Shown here one piece after another: positions 11,640 to 25,360 of a stretch of DNA of 32,941 nt. The notes below the pieces were generated by a model, which saw nothing but the letters and a program-made list of their open reading frames with translations, was not told the DNA's origin and did no database searches. Numbering within the stretch: the stretch's first letter is position 1; every line of letters starts with the position of its first letter. This DNA is from an uncultured Mycoplasmataceae bacterium (GTDB taxonomy: Bacteria > Bacillota_I > Bacilli_A > Mycoplasmatales > Hepatoplasmataceae), in contig CAMZOE010000020.1 in NCBI GenBank assembly GCA_947330515.1, positions 1 to 32,941 on the forward strand, written 5' to 3'. A program made the translations under genes and the position numbers.

Positions 11640-12264
11640 AGATAAATTAATAATAGTAGAACATTCATTAGTTAAGCAAAAATTAACAATTCTTAGAGAT
11701 AAAAATTCTGATACATTAACTTTTAGAAATGCAGTAACAGAAATTACTAGATTGCTTTCATATGATGTTTTTAAAGATATTAAACTTGATGAAATTGAAA
11801 TTGAAACACCAATTGCAACTGCAATTGGTCATAAAATTACTAATAAAATTAATATCTATCCAATCCTTCGTGCAGGACAAGGAATGGTAGATGGAGTTAC
11901 TTCTTTAGTTCCTACTGCTAAAATAGGACATATAGGATTGTATCGTGATGAAAAAACTTTGAAACCAATTAAGTATTTATTTAAAACACCAGAAGTAGTT
12001 AAAAATTCTCTTAATGTTATTGTTGATCCAATTCTTGCTACTGGTGGTAGCTTAATTAAAGCGATAAGAATTTTAAAAGAAGCCAATATTGAAAACATCG
12101 TTGTTATTGCTATTTTAGGTGCTAAGATAGCAATTGAAAACATCCAAAAAGCTTACCCTGATGTGACTATTTATATTGCTGCAATTGATGAAAAACTTAA
12201 TGATAATGGATACATTGTTCCAGGGCTTGGAGATGCAGGAGATAGAATTTTTGGAACAAAATAA
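11626..12264 (+). CDS. upp: Uracil phosphoribosyltransferase
   Basis: NIYPILRAGQGMVDGV, IVDPILATGGSLIKAI, VPGLGDAGDRIFGTK. Confidence 0.97.
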   Translation: MTINKDKLIIVEHSLVKQKLTILRDKNSDTLTFRNAVTEITRLLSYDVFKDIKLDEIEIETPIATAIGHKITNKINIYPILRAGQGMVDGVTSLVPTAKIGHIGLYRDEKTLKPIKYLFKTPEVVKNSLNVIVDPILATGGSLIKAIRILKEANIENIVVIAILGAKIAIENIQKAYPDVTIYIAAIDEKLNDNGYIVPGLGDAGDRIFGTK

Positions 12265-12697
12265 AACCGGCGATAAAAACAACAATAGTTTCATCAATAA
12301 AAATTTAATTTTTTGAAAATTGATTTTTAGTTTATCCTTTATATTAATTGGAATGATTTTATTAATAGATTCTTCTGCTCATTTATATGGTATATATATT
12401 GGATTATTCTCAAGTTGAGTTAGTCTTTTAGTATATTATTTTTTTGAAAAACTAACTAAAAAAGCTTACTCGCCAAATACACGAGTAATGTTATCTTGGT
12501 TTATATTTATTGTAATTCGTTGAGTAATTTTATTACTTGTAATATTTTTAATAGTTTTTCTTGTAAATCTACCTAATATAACGGAAGAAAAAAGGTTAAA
12601 ATTATTATTGGAACCAATTAATGTTATTCTAGTTATACTTTCATATCAAACTTTTACTTTAGGCGTGATATTTAGTCCATTAACTAAAATATATTAA
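12251..12697 (+). CDS. AtpI/MG406-like membrane protein at the head of the atp cluster
   Basis: 148-aa code-4 ORF with TTG start overlapping upp by 14 nt; four hydrophobic segments (FWKLIFSLSFILIGMILLI..., LYGIYIGLFSSWVSLLVYYFF..., SWFIFIVIRWVILLLVIFLIVFLV..., LLEPINVILVILSYQTFTLGVIF); immediately before atpB. Confidence 0.7.
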
Positions 12698-12715
12698 TAT
12701 AATGAAAGGAGAGAT

Positions 12716-13528
12716 ATGTTTTTTTCATCAACAATTAGTGAATTGTTATTCGATGTCGGTTTAAATTCTATGCTTTTATGAATTTTAATTTTATTTACCG
12801 GTTTTGCAATAATAATTAAATTATCTTTCAAAAATGCTTCCCCAGATAAGGAACCTGGAACTATTCAACTTCTAGTTGAAAATTTTGTTACTGGATTTGA
12901 CAATCTTATGGATAGTGTTACCGGAGGAAGATTAAGAAAAGTTTACCCTTACTTTTTTTCATTATTTCTATTTTTACTATTTACAGTATTTTTAACTTTT
13001 TTTGGATTCGAAAGTCCTGCGCTATACCCAGTATTTACTTTTACATTAGGGATGGTGACATTTATAGGAATTTATGTTGTAGGAATAGTTTCAAAAGGAC
13101 TATGAGGATTTATCAAACACAAATATAAAAATCCAATGGAATTAATTCAACAATTTGCCCCTTTATTATCTATTTCAGTTAGGTTATTTGGAGCAACATT
13201 TGGATTTTCCATTATTGTAATAATATTTCCAATAATTTTACAAAGTTTTGGAATGGAAGTTTTTGTTAAATTATATTTACCATTTCTTACACTTCCTGTT
13301 ACTTGAATACTTAAAGGTGCGGATATTTTTCTATCACTAATTCAAGCATTTGTATTCATGATGTTAACAGTAACTTATTGATCATTAGAACTTCCAGAAA
13401 CTAATAAGGAAACTAAGGAAGAACGAAAAGCAATTAAAGCTAAAGATAAACAAAAAACTTTAAAACAAAAACAAAAAAATAAAAATTTAATCAAAACAAA
13501 TATAGATAAAAAACAAATTAATAAATAA
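12716..13528 (+). CDS. atpB: ATP synthase F0 subunit a
   Basis: LLSISVRLFGATFGFSIIVIIFPIIL (essential Arg region) and LIQAFVFMMLTVTYWS; followed by atpE. Confidence 0.93.
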
Positions 13529-13573
13529 ATTTATTAAAATATAATTAATTAAAATACAACAAAGGAGAAAATT

Positions 13574-13870
13574 ATGGAATTTACATCCATTCATTTTGCA
13601 ATAAGTTTTGTCTTAATGCATTCATTTTTATTCGGAGCAGATACTCCAACAGATGGTCTTAAATATATTGGAGCAGGAATATCTTCAATAGGAATGTTAG
13701 GTGCCGGTGTCGGTCAAGGATATGCTGCTGCTAAGGCTTCTGAAGCTGTTGGAAGAAATCCAGAAGCAGAAGCTAAAATCAGAAACATCATGATTGTTGG
13801 AGCTGCTATTGCTGAATCAAGTGCTCTATATGCATTAGTTATCGCAATATTAATTCTTTACGCAAGTTAA
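13574..13870 (+). CDS. atpE: ATP synthase F0 subunit c
   Basis: GMLGAGVGQGYAAAKASEAVGRNPEAEAKIRNIMIVGAAIAESSALYALVIAILILYAS. Confidence 0.96.
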   Translation: MEFTSIHFAISFVLMHSFLFGADTPTDGLKYIGAGISSIGMLGAGVGQGYAAAKASEAVGRNPEAEAKIRNIMIVGAAIAESSALYALVIAILILYAS

Positions 13871-13883
13871 AAAGAAATAAAAC

Positions 13884-14402
13884 ATGCCATTTATTTTTTT
13901 AGGAGCAATCTCTCCAAACATCATTCATGTTATTGCAACTTTATTAACTTTATCAATTATTATCGTTTTAGCAACTTTCTTGATTTATTTTCCAGCAAAA
14001 AAATCTATTGAAGAAAGAAAAAAATTTATCAAAAGTAATATTGATGAAGCGATTGATAAAAATAAACAAGCAAATAAATTTATGGAAGATGCTGAGTTAA
14101 AAATTAAAGAATCCGTAGATGATTCTAAATATGTTACTGATACAGCTAAAGCCGAAGCACAAAGAATTAAAGAAGAAATTATTGAACAAGCGCAAGAAGA
14201 AATAGATCAATTAAAAGAAAAATTAGTTAAAGAAAAAACTTCTGAAACAGAATCTTTAAAAGCTAAAATTAATCAACAAATAATTGATGCTGCTCTTGAA
14301 ATTTCTAAAAAAGTAATCGAAAAAGATTTATCAAAAGAAGATGAACAAAAAATGATTGCAACTTTTATAGAAGAGTTAGAAAACTATGAATTTAATCTCT
14401 AG
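13884..14402 (+). CDS. atpF: ATP synthase F0 subunit b
   Basis: N-terminal TM helix followed by long charged coiled coil; between atpE and atpH. Confidence 0.9.
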   Translation: MPFIFLGAISPNIIHVIATLLTLSIIIVLATFLIYFPAKKSIEERKKFIKSNIDEAIDKNKQANKFMEDAELKIKESVDDSKYVTDTAKAEAQRIKEEIIEQAQEEIDQLKEKLVKEKTSETESLKAKINQQIIDAALEISKKVIEKDLSKEDEQKMIATFIEELENYEFNL

Positions 14403-14913
14403 TTATACAAAAGCGCTTATAGTTCTTTCAAAAGAAGAAAATATTGAAGAAGAATTTTCAAAAAATGTTGATGATTTTTTGGAATTATTAACAATTAATA
14501 AAGAATTTAATTATTTCATTAGAAATAATGTTTATACTTTTAATGAAAAACTTGAAGTTCTTGAATTATTGAATGATTTTTTTGGAGAATACTTTTTAAA
14601 CTTTATTAAAGTTTTAATTAAAGATAAAAACCAAAAAAATTTAATTTCAATTTTAAAAGCATACAAAATTGAAAAAGAATTAGAACAAAATATTATTAGA
14701 GGAAAAATTTTTACTGCTTATGAACTTTCATCAGAAAAAATAAGTATTTTAGAAACAAAGTTCTCTAAGATGTTTAATAAAACAATACTATTAACTGCTG
14801 AGATTGATAAAACATTAATTTCAGGAATTAGGGTTCAAGTTCAAGATAGAGTATTCGATTATTCTATTAAAGAAGAATTGAATCAAATTAAAGAAAGGCT
14901 TATTCAAAAGTAA
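14386..14913 (+). CDS. atpH: ATP synthase F1 delta subunit
   Basis: SSYTKALIVLSKEEN...; ISGIRVQVQDRVFDYSIKEELNQIKERL C-terminal motif. Confidence 0.9.
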   Translation: MNLISSYTKALIVLSKEENIEEEFSKNVDDFLELLTINKEFNYFIRNNVYTFNEKLEVLELLNDFFGEYFLNFIKVLIKDKNQKNLISILKAYKIEKELEQNIIRGKIFTAYELSSEKISILETKFSKMFNKTILLTAEIDKTLISGIRVQVQDRVFDYSIKEELNQIKERLIQK

Positions 14914-14921
14914 GTAATAAA

Positions 14922-16456
14922 ATGAGTAAAAATAATATTGAAAATATAAGCGATCTTTTAAGAAATAAGATTAAGACTTTCAATCATACAGTTTCCTCAT
15001 CAGAAGAAGGAAAAGTCATTTCAATTGCAGACGGTATTGCCTCTGTTAGTGGCCTTTCTAATGTTGGTATGGGAGAAACATTACTTTTTCCAAATAATCT
15101 TTTAGGAGTTGCATTAACTCTAGAAGAAGATTTTGTTGGAGTAATTCTTTTAGGAGAATATCTTCATGTTAAAGAAGGGGATACAGTTAAACAAACTGGA
15201 AATTTACTTTCTATTCCATTTAGTGAAGAGGTTGTTGGAAGAATCATCAATCCTTTAGGGGAACCAATTGATGGAGGGAAATCATTCAATAACGTTAAAT
15301 ATACAACAATTGAAAAACCTGCTAAAAGTATTATGGATAGACAAGCAGTTGAAGAACCATTACAAACTGGAATTCTTTCGATTGATTCTTTAATTCCGAT
15401 TGGAAAAGGTCAACGTGAGTTAATTATTGGTGATCGTAAAACGGGAAAAACTGCAATTGCACTTGATACAATTATTAATCAACAAGGAAAAAATGTTAAA
15501 TGTATTTATGTTTCTATTGGTCAAAAAAATTCAACTCTTGCAGTTACTGCTCAAAAATTAAAAGATGCAGGAGCGATGGAATATACAACAATCATTGCTG
15601 CTAATTCTTCTGATTCAGATGCTTTAAAATATTTTGCCCCTTATTCAGGAATCTCTATTGCTGAGGAATGAATGGATAATGGTGAAGATGTTTTAATTGT
15701 ATTTGATGATTTATCTAAACATGCTGTTGCTTATCGTACAATTTCACTACTATTAAGAAGACCACCGGGTCGTGAAGCATACCCTGGAGATGTTTTTTAT
15801 TTACATTCCAGACTTTTAGAAAGAGCTGCTAAAGTTAAAGATGAATTGGGTGGTGGGTCAATTACTGCGCTTCCTATTATCGAAACTCAAGCTGGAGATA
15901 TCTCTGCATATATTCCAACAAATGTTATTTCTATTACAGATGGTCAAATATTTTTAATGAGTGATGCATTTAATTCTGGTCAAAGACCTGCAGTAGATGC
16001 TGGGCTATCAGTTTCAAGAGTTGGAGGAGCTGCTCAAACAAAATTAATGAAAAAAATGGCTTCTTCTCTTAAACTTGAACTTGCTAGTTACAATGAATTA
16101 AAAGCATTCTCAGAATTTTCATCTGATTTAGATGACACCACTAAAGATATCCTTGCAAAAGGAACAAAAACAATGGAAGTTTTAAAACAAGCACAATATA
16201 AACCATTAAATCAAGAAACACAAGCGATTTTGCTTTATTTCATTAAGTCAAATTTAATTCAAAAAATTTCTCTTGATAAAATTTCAGATTTTAAAATAGA
16301 ATTAAATAAACATATTAATCGAGATCAAGAATTTCTTGATTTAATCAAAATTATGAAAGAAAACAAAACAATTACTAAGGAAGAAACTAAAATTTTAGAT
16401 TCTTTATTAGTGGAATTTATTGAAATGTTCAATAAAGGAACGATTGTTTCAAAATA

Positions 16457-16457
<1 letters not shown>
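14922..16457 (+). CDS. atpA: ATP synthase F1 alpha subunit
   Basis: [49 protein letters not shown](Trp) at 15669-15671 joins two listed ORFs. Confidence 0.97.
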
Positions 16458-19003
<2,546 letters not shown>

Positions 19004-19006
19004 TAA

Positions 19007-19231
19007 ATGTTATTCTTAGCTTTTAGTAGTCATTCAAGTGGTTTGGCAATTTTTTTATTTATGTATTTAATTGCCTTTATGATTTCTACTTTTGTAATAA
19101 TGCAAATTGATATAGAAAAAATAGTAATTAAAAAATCAGAGTATTCAGGAAGAATAGTTTATTGATTTTTAGTGGTAATTTCAACATTTATAATTGCTAA
19201 TTTACTTTTAGATTTTGTAGCATGATTTTAA
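19007..19231 (+). CDS. DUF1146/YwzB-like small membrane protein
   Basis: 74-aa code-4 ORF MLFLAFSSHSSGLAIFLFMYLIAFMISTFVIMQIDIEKIVIKKSEYSGRIVYWFLVVISTFIIANLLLDFVAWF; DUF1146 genes commonly follow atpC in Firmicutes. Confidence 0.65.
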
Positions 19232-19250
19232 AAATCATGCTATTTTTTCT
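19220..19250 (+). terminator. Terminator of the atp cluster, overlapping the stop codon of the last gene
   Basis: gcatgatt-ttaaa-aatcatgc (19220-19240) followed by tattttttct. Confidence 0.8.
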
Positions 19251-19310
19251 TTTTCAACTAAAATAAAAGTTTTTTTGGTAAAATTTATTTAAAAGGAGTA
19301 GAAATAAAAT

Positions 19311-21764
19311 ATGGGTTTTTTTAGAAAAAAGAAAAGAACAGCTGAAGAAAAAGCATTTAAAGCAAATAATAAAAATTCTTCAAAATATATAAACATTTTA
19401 AGAAAAGCGGAAGATGTCGCTATTGAAGTTTTGGAACGTGTAGATAAAATTGATTTAAAAACTCATGATTTTATTGAGGTTACTAAATCATTAAAAGCAA
19501 AACTTTCTGATGGGGCTCCTTTAGATTCAATCTTAATTGATGCCTTTGTTAATGCATATTTAGGGATTGAAAAGATATACAATATTTCCCTTTATAAAGT
19601 TCAAATTATGGGTGGATATGTTTTAAATTTAGGTGATATTGCAGAAATGAAAACTGGAGAAGGAAAAACATTAACTGCTATTTTACCAGCATATTTAAAT
19701 GCTTTATTAGGTAATGGTGTCCACATTGTAACTGTAAATGAATATCTGTCTCAACGAGATTCATTTAATACAGGGAAAGTTTTTTCTTTACTTGGATTAA
19801 AAACAGGATCAGTTACTGCTGAACAAACTCCACCAGAGAAACAAATAGAATATAACAAAGATATTACTTATATTACTAATTCGGAACTAGGTTTTGATTA
19901 TTTAAAAGATAATATGGTCAATGATATTAAACAAAAAACTCAACGTGGGTTTCCTTTTGCAATTGTCGATGAAGTTGATTCAATTTTAATTGATGAAGCT
20001 AGAACACCACTTATTATTTCTCAAGGTGCACAAATCTCTGCAGATACATATAATCAAGCAGATGAATTTGTTAAAACATTAATTGATGAAGATTATATTA
20101 AAGATGAAGAAGCGAAAAGTGTTTTTCTTACTGATTCTGGAGTTAAAAAAGCAGAAGAATTTTTTGCTTTAAAAAATCTTTATTCTTTTGAAAATTCAGA
20201 ATTAGTTCATAGAATTTTTAATGCTTTACAAGCTAATTATCAATTTACTTTTGATATTGATTATACTGTTAAAGACGATGAAATTGTTTTAATTGATATT
20301 TTTACTGGAAGATTATTACCAGGACGTTCTTTTTCAGAAGGTTTAAATCAAGCGATAGAAGCTAAAGAAGGGGTTAAAATTAAACCTGAAACTAAAGTTA
20401 TTGCTTCTATTACTTATCAAAACTTATTTAGAATGTATTCTAAATTATCTGGAATGACTGGAACTGCTGCTACAGAAGAAGAAGAGTTAATAAGTATTTA
20501 TAATATGAGAGTAGTTTCTATTCCTACAAATTTACCTGTTATTAGGAAAGATGCACCAGATTTAATTTTTGCATCTAAAGTAGCTAAATTTGAAAATACA
20601 ATCAATAAAATAAGAGAGTTACATGAAAAAGGACAACCTGTTTTAGTAGGGACAAAATCTGTTTCTGATTCTGAATCACTAGCGAAACAACTTGATGATT
20701 TTGACTTGCCTTATGAAGTTTTAAATGCTAAAAATAATGCTCGTGAAGCTGATATTATTGCTAATGCTGGACAAAAAGGTGCTATTACTATTTCTACCAA
20801 TATGGCTGGAAGAGGAACAGATATTAAACTTGGTGAAGGTGTTATTGAACTTGGTGGTTTATTTGTTATTGGAACAGAACGATATGAATCAAGACGAATA
20901 GATGATCAATTACGTGGACGAAGTGGAAGACAAGGAGACATTGGATATTCTCAATTCTTTGTTTCTCTTGAAGATGATATTATGCTTCGTGCTGGATTAA
21001 AACGAATCCAAAAAATAATGGGTGGTTTAGACAAAGACCCTATAGCTTCTAAATTTATCACTAAATCAATCACTATCTCTCAAAAGAAAATTGAAGGATT
21101 GAATTATGATCAACGTAAAAATGTTGTTGAATATGATGATGTTCTTAATCGTCAAAGATTAATTGTTTATAGTCAAAGAGATAATATTTTAAAAAGTAAT
21201 AATATTTATCGTATGTTTAGATCATTTATTAAAGCTTTTGCAAAAAATTTACTAGAAACAGAAAATGTTCTTGAAGATGATACTTATAGTGTTATTAAAC
21301 TAAAAGAATATCTAAAAGATGGTGTTTTAAATGGTGAGGAAATTAATTTTGATAAACTTGATAATTTTAGTGAAAAAGCAGAAATCGTTAATTGGATTTC
21401 TGAAACAATAATTTCTATTTTTGATAAAGCAATTGAAAATCAAGATAAAGATGAAATTACTGGAATCATTAAACGTAATATGATTTCAATCATCGATACT
21501 AATTGACAAGAACAAATTGATAACCTTACAAGATTACGTTCAGGAATTCATTATAGACAATATGCACAACAAAATCCAATTCAAGTTTATATTTTAGAAT
21601 CTAATGAAATTTTTACTGATTTTAAATGAAATATTTTAGAACAAATAGTTACTATTTCTTTAAATTTTGTTAAACATTTTGGAAGTAGAGTTGTAAAAAC
21701 AAAAAGCAAAGAAACTATTCCTAGTTCTAAAACTGATAATGTTAAGGAGTTAATTGTTGGTTAA
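19311..21764 (+). CDS. secA: Preprotein translocase ATPase SecA
   Basis: MKTGEGKTLTAILPAYLNAL, VDEVDSILIDEARTPLIIS, TNMAGRGTDIKLG, LRGRSGRQGDIGYSQFFVSLEDD; reads through two TGA(Trp) codons to TAA at 21762-21764. Confidence 0.97.
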
Positions 21765-23730
21765 AAAGATAAACCACCGTTTTTCTTTAGTTACTGATAA
21801 AGTTCCTTCCGGGGATCAAGAAAAAGCAATTAACCTCTTAAATAGTGGTTTAAAAAAAGAAAGATTTCAAGTGCTTTTAGGAGCAACTGGAACTGGAAAA
21901 ACTTTTACTATCGCTAATGTTATTGAAAAATATAACAAACCAACCCTAGTTATTGCGCATAATAAAACTTTAGCAAATCAACTATATTATGAATTTAAAG
22001 AATTATTTCCTAATAATAGAGTGGAATATTTTGTTTCCTATTTCGATTTTTATCGTCCTGAAGCATATCTTCCAGGGAAAGATATTTTTATTGAAAAACA
22101 ATCTGTAAGTAATTTTGATTTAGAAGTTATGAGAATGTCTTCTTTAAATTCATTATTAAATAGAAATGATACTATTGTTGTTGCTAGTGTAGCTGCTATT
22201 TATGGAGTTAGAGATCCAAGAGAATACAATGCTAATCATTTTGAATTACTTGTAAGAAATAAATTAAATCGAAAAGAGTTTCTTTATAAATTAGTTTCTA
22301 TGGGATATAAACGTAACAATCTTACACTTGAACAAGGAGAATTTAGAATTCGTGGCGATGTTATTGAAATTAAATCACCAATTAATTCTGAAACACATAT
22401 AAGAATTGAACTTTTTGATGGAATGATTGATTTTATTCAAGAAGTAGATACTTTGAACGGTAATGTTCTTAAAAGATTTAAAAAATATATCTTAATTCCA
22501 GGAAACATTAATGTTCTTTCGGAAGGTTTAATTAAACAAGGAATAAAAACAATTGAAGCAGAGTTAGAAGAAAGAATTGAATTTTTTGAAAAAGAAGATT
22601 TATTAATTGAAAAACAACGTATTGAACAACGAACTAATTTTGATTTAGAACAATTAAAAGAATTTGGAATGGTTTCAGGAATTGAAAATTATTCTTTCCA
22701 TTTTGAAAATAGAAAACTTGGTGAACCTCCATTTACATTAATGGATTATTTATCAAAAGAACATTTAGTTATTATTGATGAATCACATATGACACTTCCA
22801 CAAATTAATGGAATGTATAAAGGTGATCATGCAAGAAAATTATCACTTGTCAATTATGGTTTTAGATTACCAACTGCTTTAGAAAATAGACCATTAAAAT
22901 ATCAAGAATTTGAAGATAAAATTCATAAAGCAATTTTTGTTTCTGCAACACCTGCAGATTATGAATTAAATTTAACTAATCAAAAAATAGTTGAACAAAT
23001 TATCAGACCAACTGGATTATTAGATCCAGTTATTGAAATTAAACCTTCATTAAACCAAATGGAAGATATTATTAATGAGATTAAAAAACGTAAAACAAAA
23101 GATGAACGTGTTTTTGTTAATACAATTACAATTAAAATGTCAGAAGAAATTACTAGTTTCTTAAATGAAAAAGGAGTTAATGCTGCTTATCTTCATAGTG
23201 AATTAAAAACATTAGAACGAAGTGAATTACTAAGAAAGTTAAGATTAGGAATTTATGACTGTATTGTTGGTATTAATCTTTTAAGAGAAGGATTAGATAT
23301 TCCTGAAGTATCATTGATTGCTATTTTAGATGCGGATAAAGAAGGATTTTTAAGAAATAGAAAATCTTTAATTCAAATGGCAGGTAGAGTTGCTAGAAAT
23401 GTTAATGGTAAAGTTATCATGTATGCTTCTAAAGTTACTGATTCTATGAAAGAAACTATTGAAGAAACTGATAGAAGAAGAAATATTCAAATTGAATATA
23501 ATAAAAAACACAATATTATCCCAAAAAGTATTATCAAAGAAATCCCTAAATCTCTGGTTTCTGATGAAGCACTTGAGTTCATTAGTATTAATAAACGTAA
23601 AGGTAAAAAATATTTACAAGGAAAAATTAAGGAATTAGAAGCAGAAATGAAAGAAGCTTCTAAAAAATTTGATTTTGAAAGAGCAATTACTTTAAGAGAT
23701 TTAATTTTAGAATTAAAAGGAGAAATTTAA
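21754..23730 (+). CDS. uvrB: Excinuclease ABC subunit B
   Basis: LLGATGTGKTFTIANVIE, YFDFYRPEAYLPGKDIFIEK, INLLREGLDIPEVSLIAILDADKEGFLRN; TTG start overlapping secA. Confidence 0.97.
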   Translation: MLVKKINHRFSLVTDKVPSGDQEKAINLLNSGLKKERFQVLLGATGTGKTFTIANVIEKYNKPTLVIAHNKTLANQLYYEFKELFPNNRVEYFVSYFDFYRPEAYLPGKDIFIEKQSVSNFDLEVMRMSSLNSLLNRNDTIVVASVAAIYGVRDPREYNANHFELLVRNKLNRKEFLYKLVSMGYKRNNLTLEQGEFRIRGDVIEIKSPINSETHIRIELFDGMIDFIQEVDTLNGNVLKRFKKYILIPGNINVLSEGLIKQGIKTIEAELEERIEFFEKEDLLIEKQRIEQRTNFDLEQLKEFGMVSGIENYSFHFENRKLGEPPFTLMDYLSKEHLVIIDESHMTLPQINGMYKGDHARKLSLVNYGFRLPTALENRPLKYQEFEDKIHKAIFVSATPADYELNLTNQKIVEQIIRPTGLLDPVIEIKPSLNQMEDIINEIKKRKTKDERVFVNTITIKMSEEITSFLNEKGVNAAYLHSELKTLERSELLRKLRLGIYDCIVGINLLREGLDIPEVSLIAILDADKEGFLRNRKSLIQMAGRVARNVNGKVIMYASKVTDSMKETIEETDRRRNIQIEYNKKHNIIPKSIIKEIPKSLVSDEALEFISINKRKGKKYLQGKIKELEAEMKEASKKFDFERAITLRDLILELKGEI

Positions 23731-23734
23731 AATA

Positions 23735-25333
23735 ATGTCAAAAAACGGACAAGAAAAAAATCAAAAATATGGCGCGTTAAGCATTGTTATTCTAACAATT
23801 AGTATTGTTATTGGGTCCGGAATTTTCTTTAAAAATGAAGAATTAATGGCAACAAATCATTCCACGTTAATCACTATGATTGCATGATTTATTGTATCAG
23901 GATTTGTGCTTACAATTTTATATTCATATATTGAAATTTCCTCATCCACAAAAATTACTGGAGAAATAGGTTCTCTTTCAACATGAGGAGCTAAGTTCTT
24001 CAATAATAAGGTAGGAAGGGTTATCGGTTATTTTTTCATTTTCATTAATCTTCCTATTAATATTTCATTATTAAGTATTTATTCAAGTGATTTAATCTTT
24101 GGAATGATTGATACCGCTGCTAAGTTTACAACTCTTATGAATAATTGATGATATGTAGGATTGAGAACTTTATTAACTACTTTATTTGCCTTAGGAATTT
24201 TATCTTCTATTGGAATCTTAAATTCTATTTCTAACAATAGAGCTAAAGATATCCAAAATTTTGGATTTGTAGTTAAACTAATTCCTATCATTACTATTAT
24301 TGTTATTTTGTTTGTTGCATTTGCTTCAACAAGTTTTCAAAGTGAATTTGATAATTTTGGTCATGTGTTCGATGTATCGAGTTCTAAAAACGCAGGATTA
24401 TATCTTGATAAGGTGACTTTATCAGAAAAACATTTAAAATCTGTTTCTTCATTGATCACTGTTTTAGTAATTTCAATGCCTCCAGTAATGTTTGCTTTTG
24501 ATGGATTTATTTATTCAGCGAACTTACAATCAGAAACAAAAACTAAAAAATCATTTTCAATTGGAATTGTTGCTGCGCTTGGGATTATTGTTTCATTATA
24601 TCTAATTTCTTCATATGCAATTATGTCTCTATCAAATAGTGATTATACTTTATTTGAAGTTATTGAAAATGCCTTTTCACCATGAGTTGGTACTTTATTT
24701 AATGTAATGTTAATTCTTTCAATTGTTTCAGGAATGAGTGGTTTATTTTCAGCTTCTATTCGTGCTACTTCATCATTATCAACAGATAACCTTGTTAAAG
24801 ATGAAGAATTCAAATTATTAAGAAAAAATAAAAATGGAGTTGCAAGTAAAGCGGGAAAAACATTTCTTTTAATTTCTCTTTTATGAGTTGTATTACTTAG
24901 AATATTTGATTCACTTTCAATTGTTAATCAAATGTTCATTTTTGAAGGTATTGCAGAAATCGGATTTATTAATATGTCAGGTTTTGCTGGTAACTTAGGA
25001 AGTTCATTTGCTTATCTATTTTATGTATTTATTATTTTTGGTGGAATTTTAAATAGAAGAAGAAAAACAGTAGAAACTGAAGAACTACCTTTATTTAGAA
25101 CAATCTCTTGAATTTCTATTATTGGAATTACTTTCATTTCAACATTTTCTATTCTTTCTATTTTTGTTGATCTTGCTAATGGTGATGTAGCTTCGTATTT
25201 AAATCTCTTCTTTACTATTATCTTTTTCTCTATTATTCCAATTATTTATTGAATCAATGATAAAAAATTAAGACATTTAGATAAAAATTTTATTGTTAAA
25301 AAACAGGTTGAAATCGACAAATATTATAATTAA
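23735..25333 (+). CDS. APC-superfamily amino acid permease
   Basis: Long code-4 membrane ORF; SIVILTISIVIGSGIFFKNEELM N-terminus typical of APC transporters, about 12 hydrophobic segments. Confidence 0.8.
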
Positions 25334-25360
25334 GTTATTAAGAACAATTAAAGGAAAAAC

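Noticed and set aside
11856-12143. Minus-strand 95-aa ORF inside upp (also 8288-8500, 9873-10094, 12115-12297, 17125-17358, 18423-18650, 24079-24291, 2763-2945)
   Set aside because: All lie antisense to conserved genes, have no recognisable motif or supported RBS, and overlap clear + strand coding.
15669-15671. Apparent stop splitting atpA (and many other genes) in the ORF track
   Set aside because: TGA occurs at expected Trp positions in many conserved genes; this is code 4 readthrough, not pseudogenisation.
19311-21764. SecA lacking the C-terminal zinc (SEC-C) motif as a novelty
   Set aside because: Absence of this motif is seen in various bacterial SecA proteins and the rest of the protein is canonical.
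23735-25333. APC permease between uvrB and uvrA as a possible foreign insertion
   Set aside because: Same composition, code-4 usage and orientation as neighbours, no flanking repeats or IS remnants; looks like ordinary operon membership.
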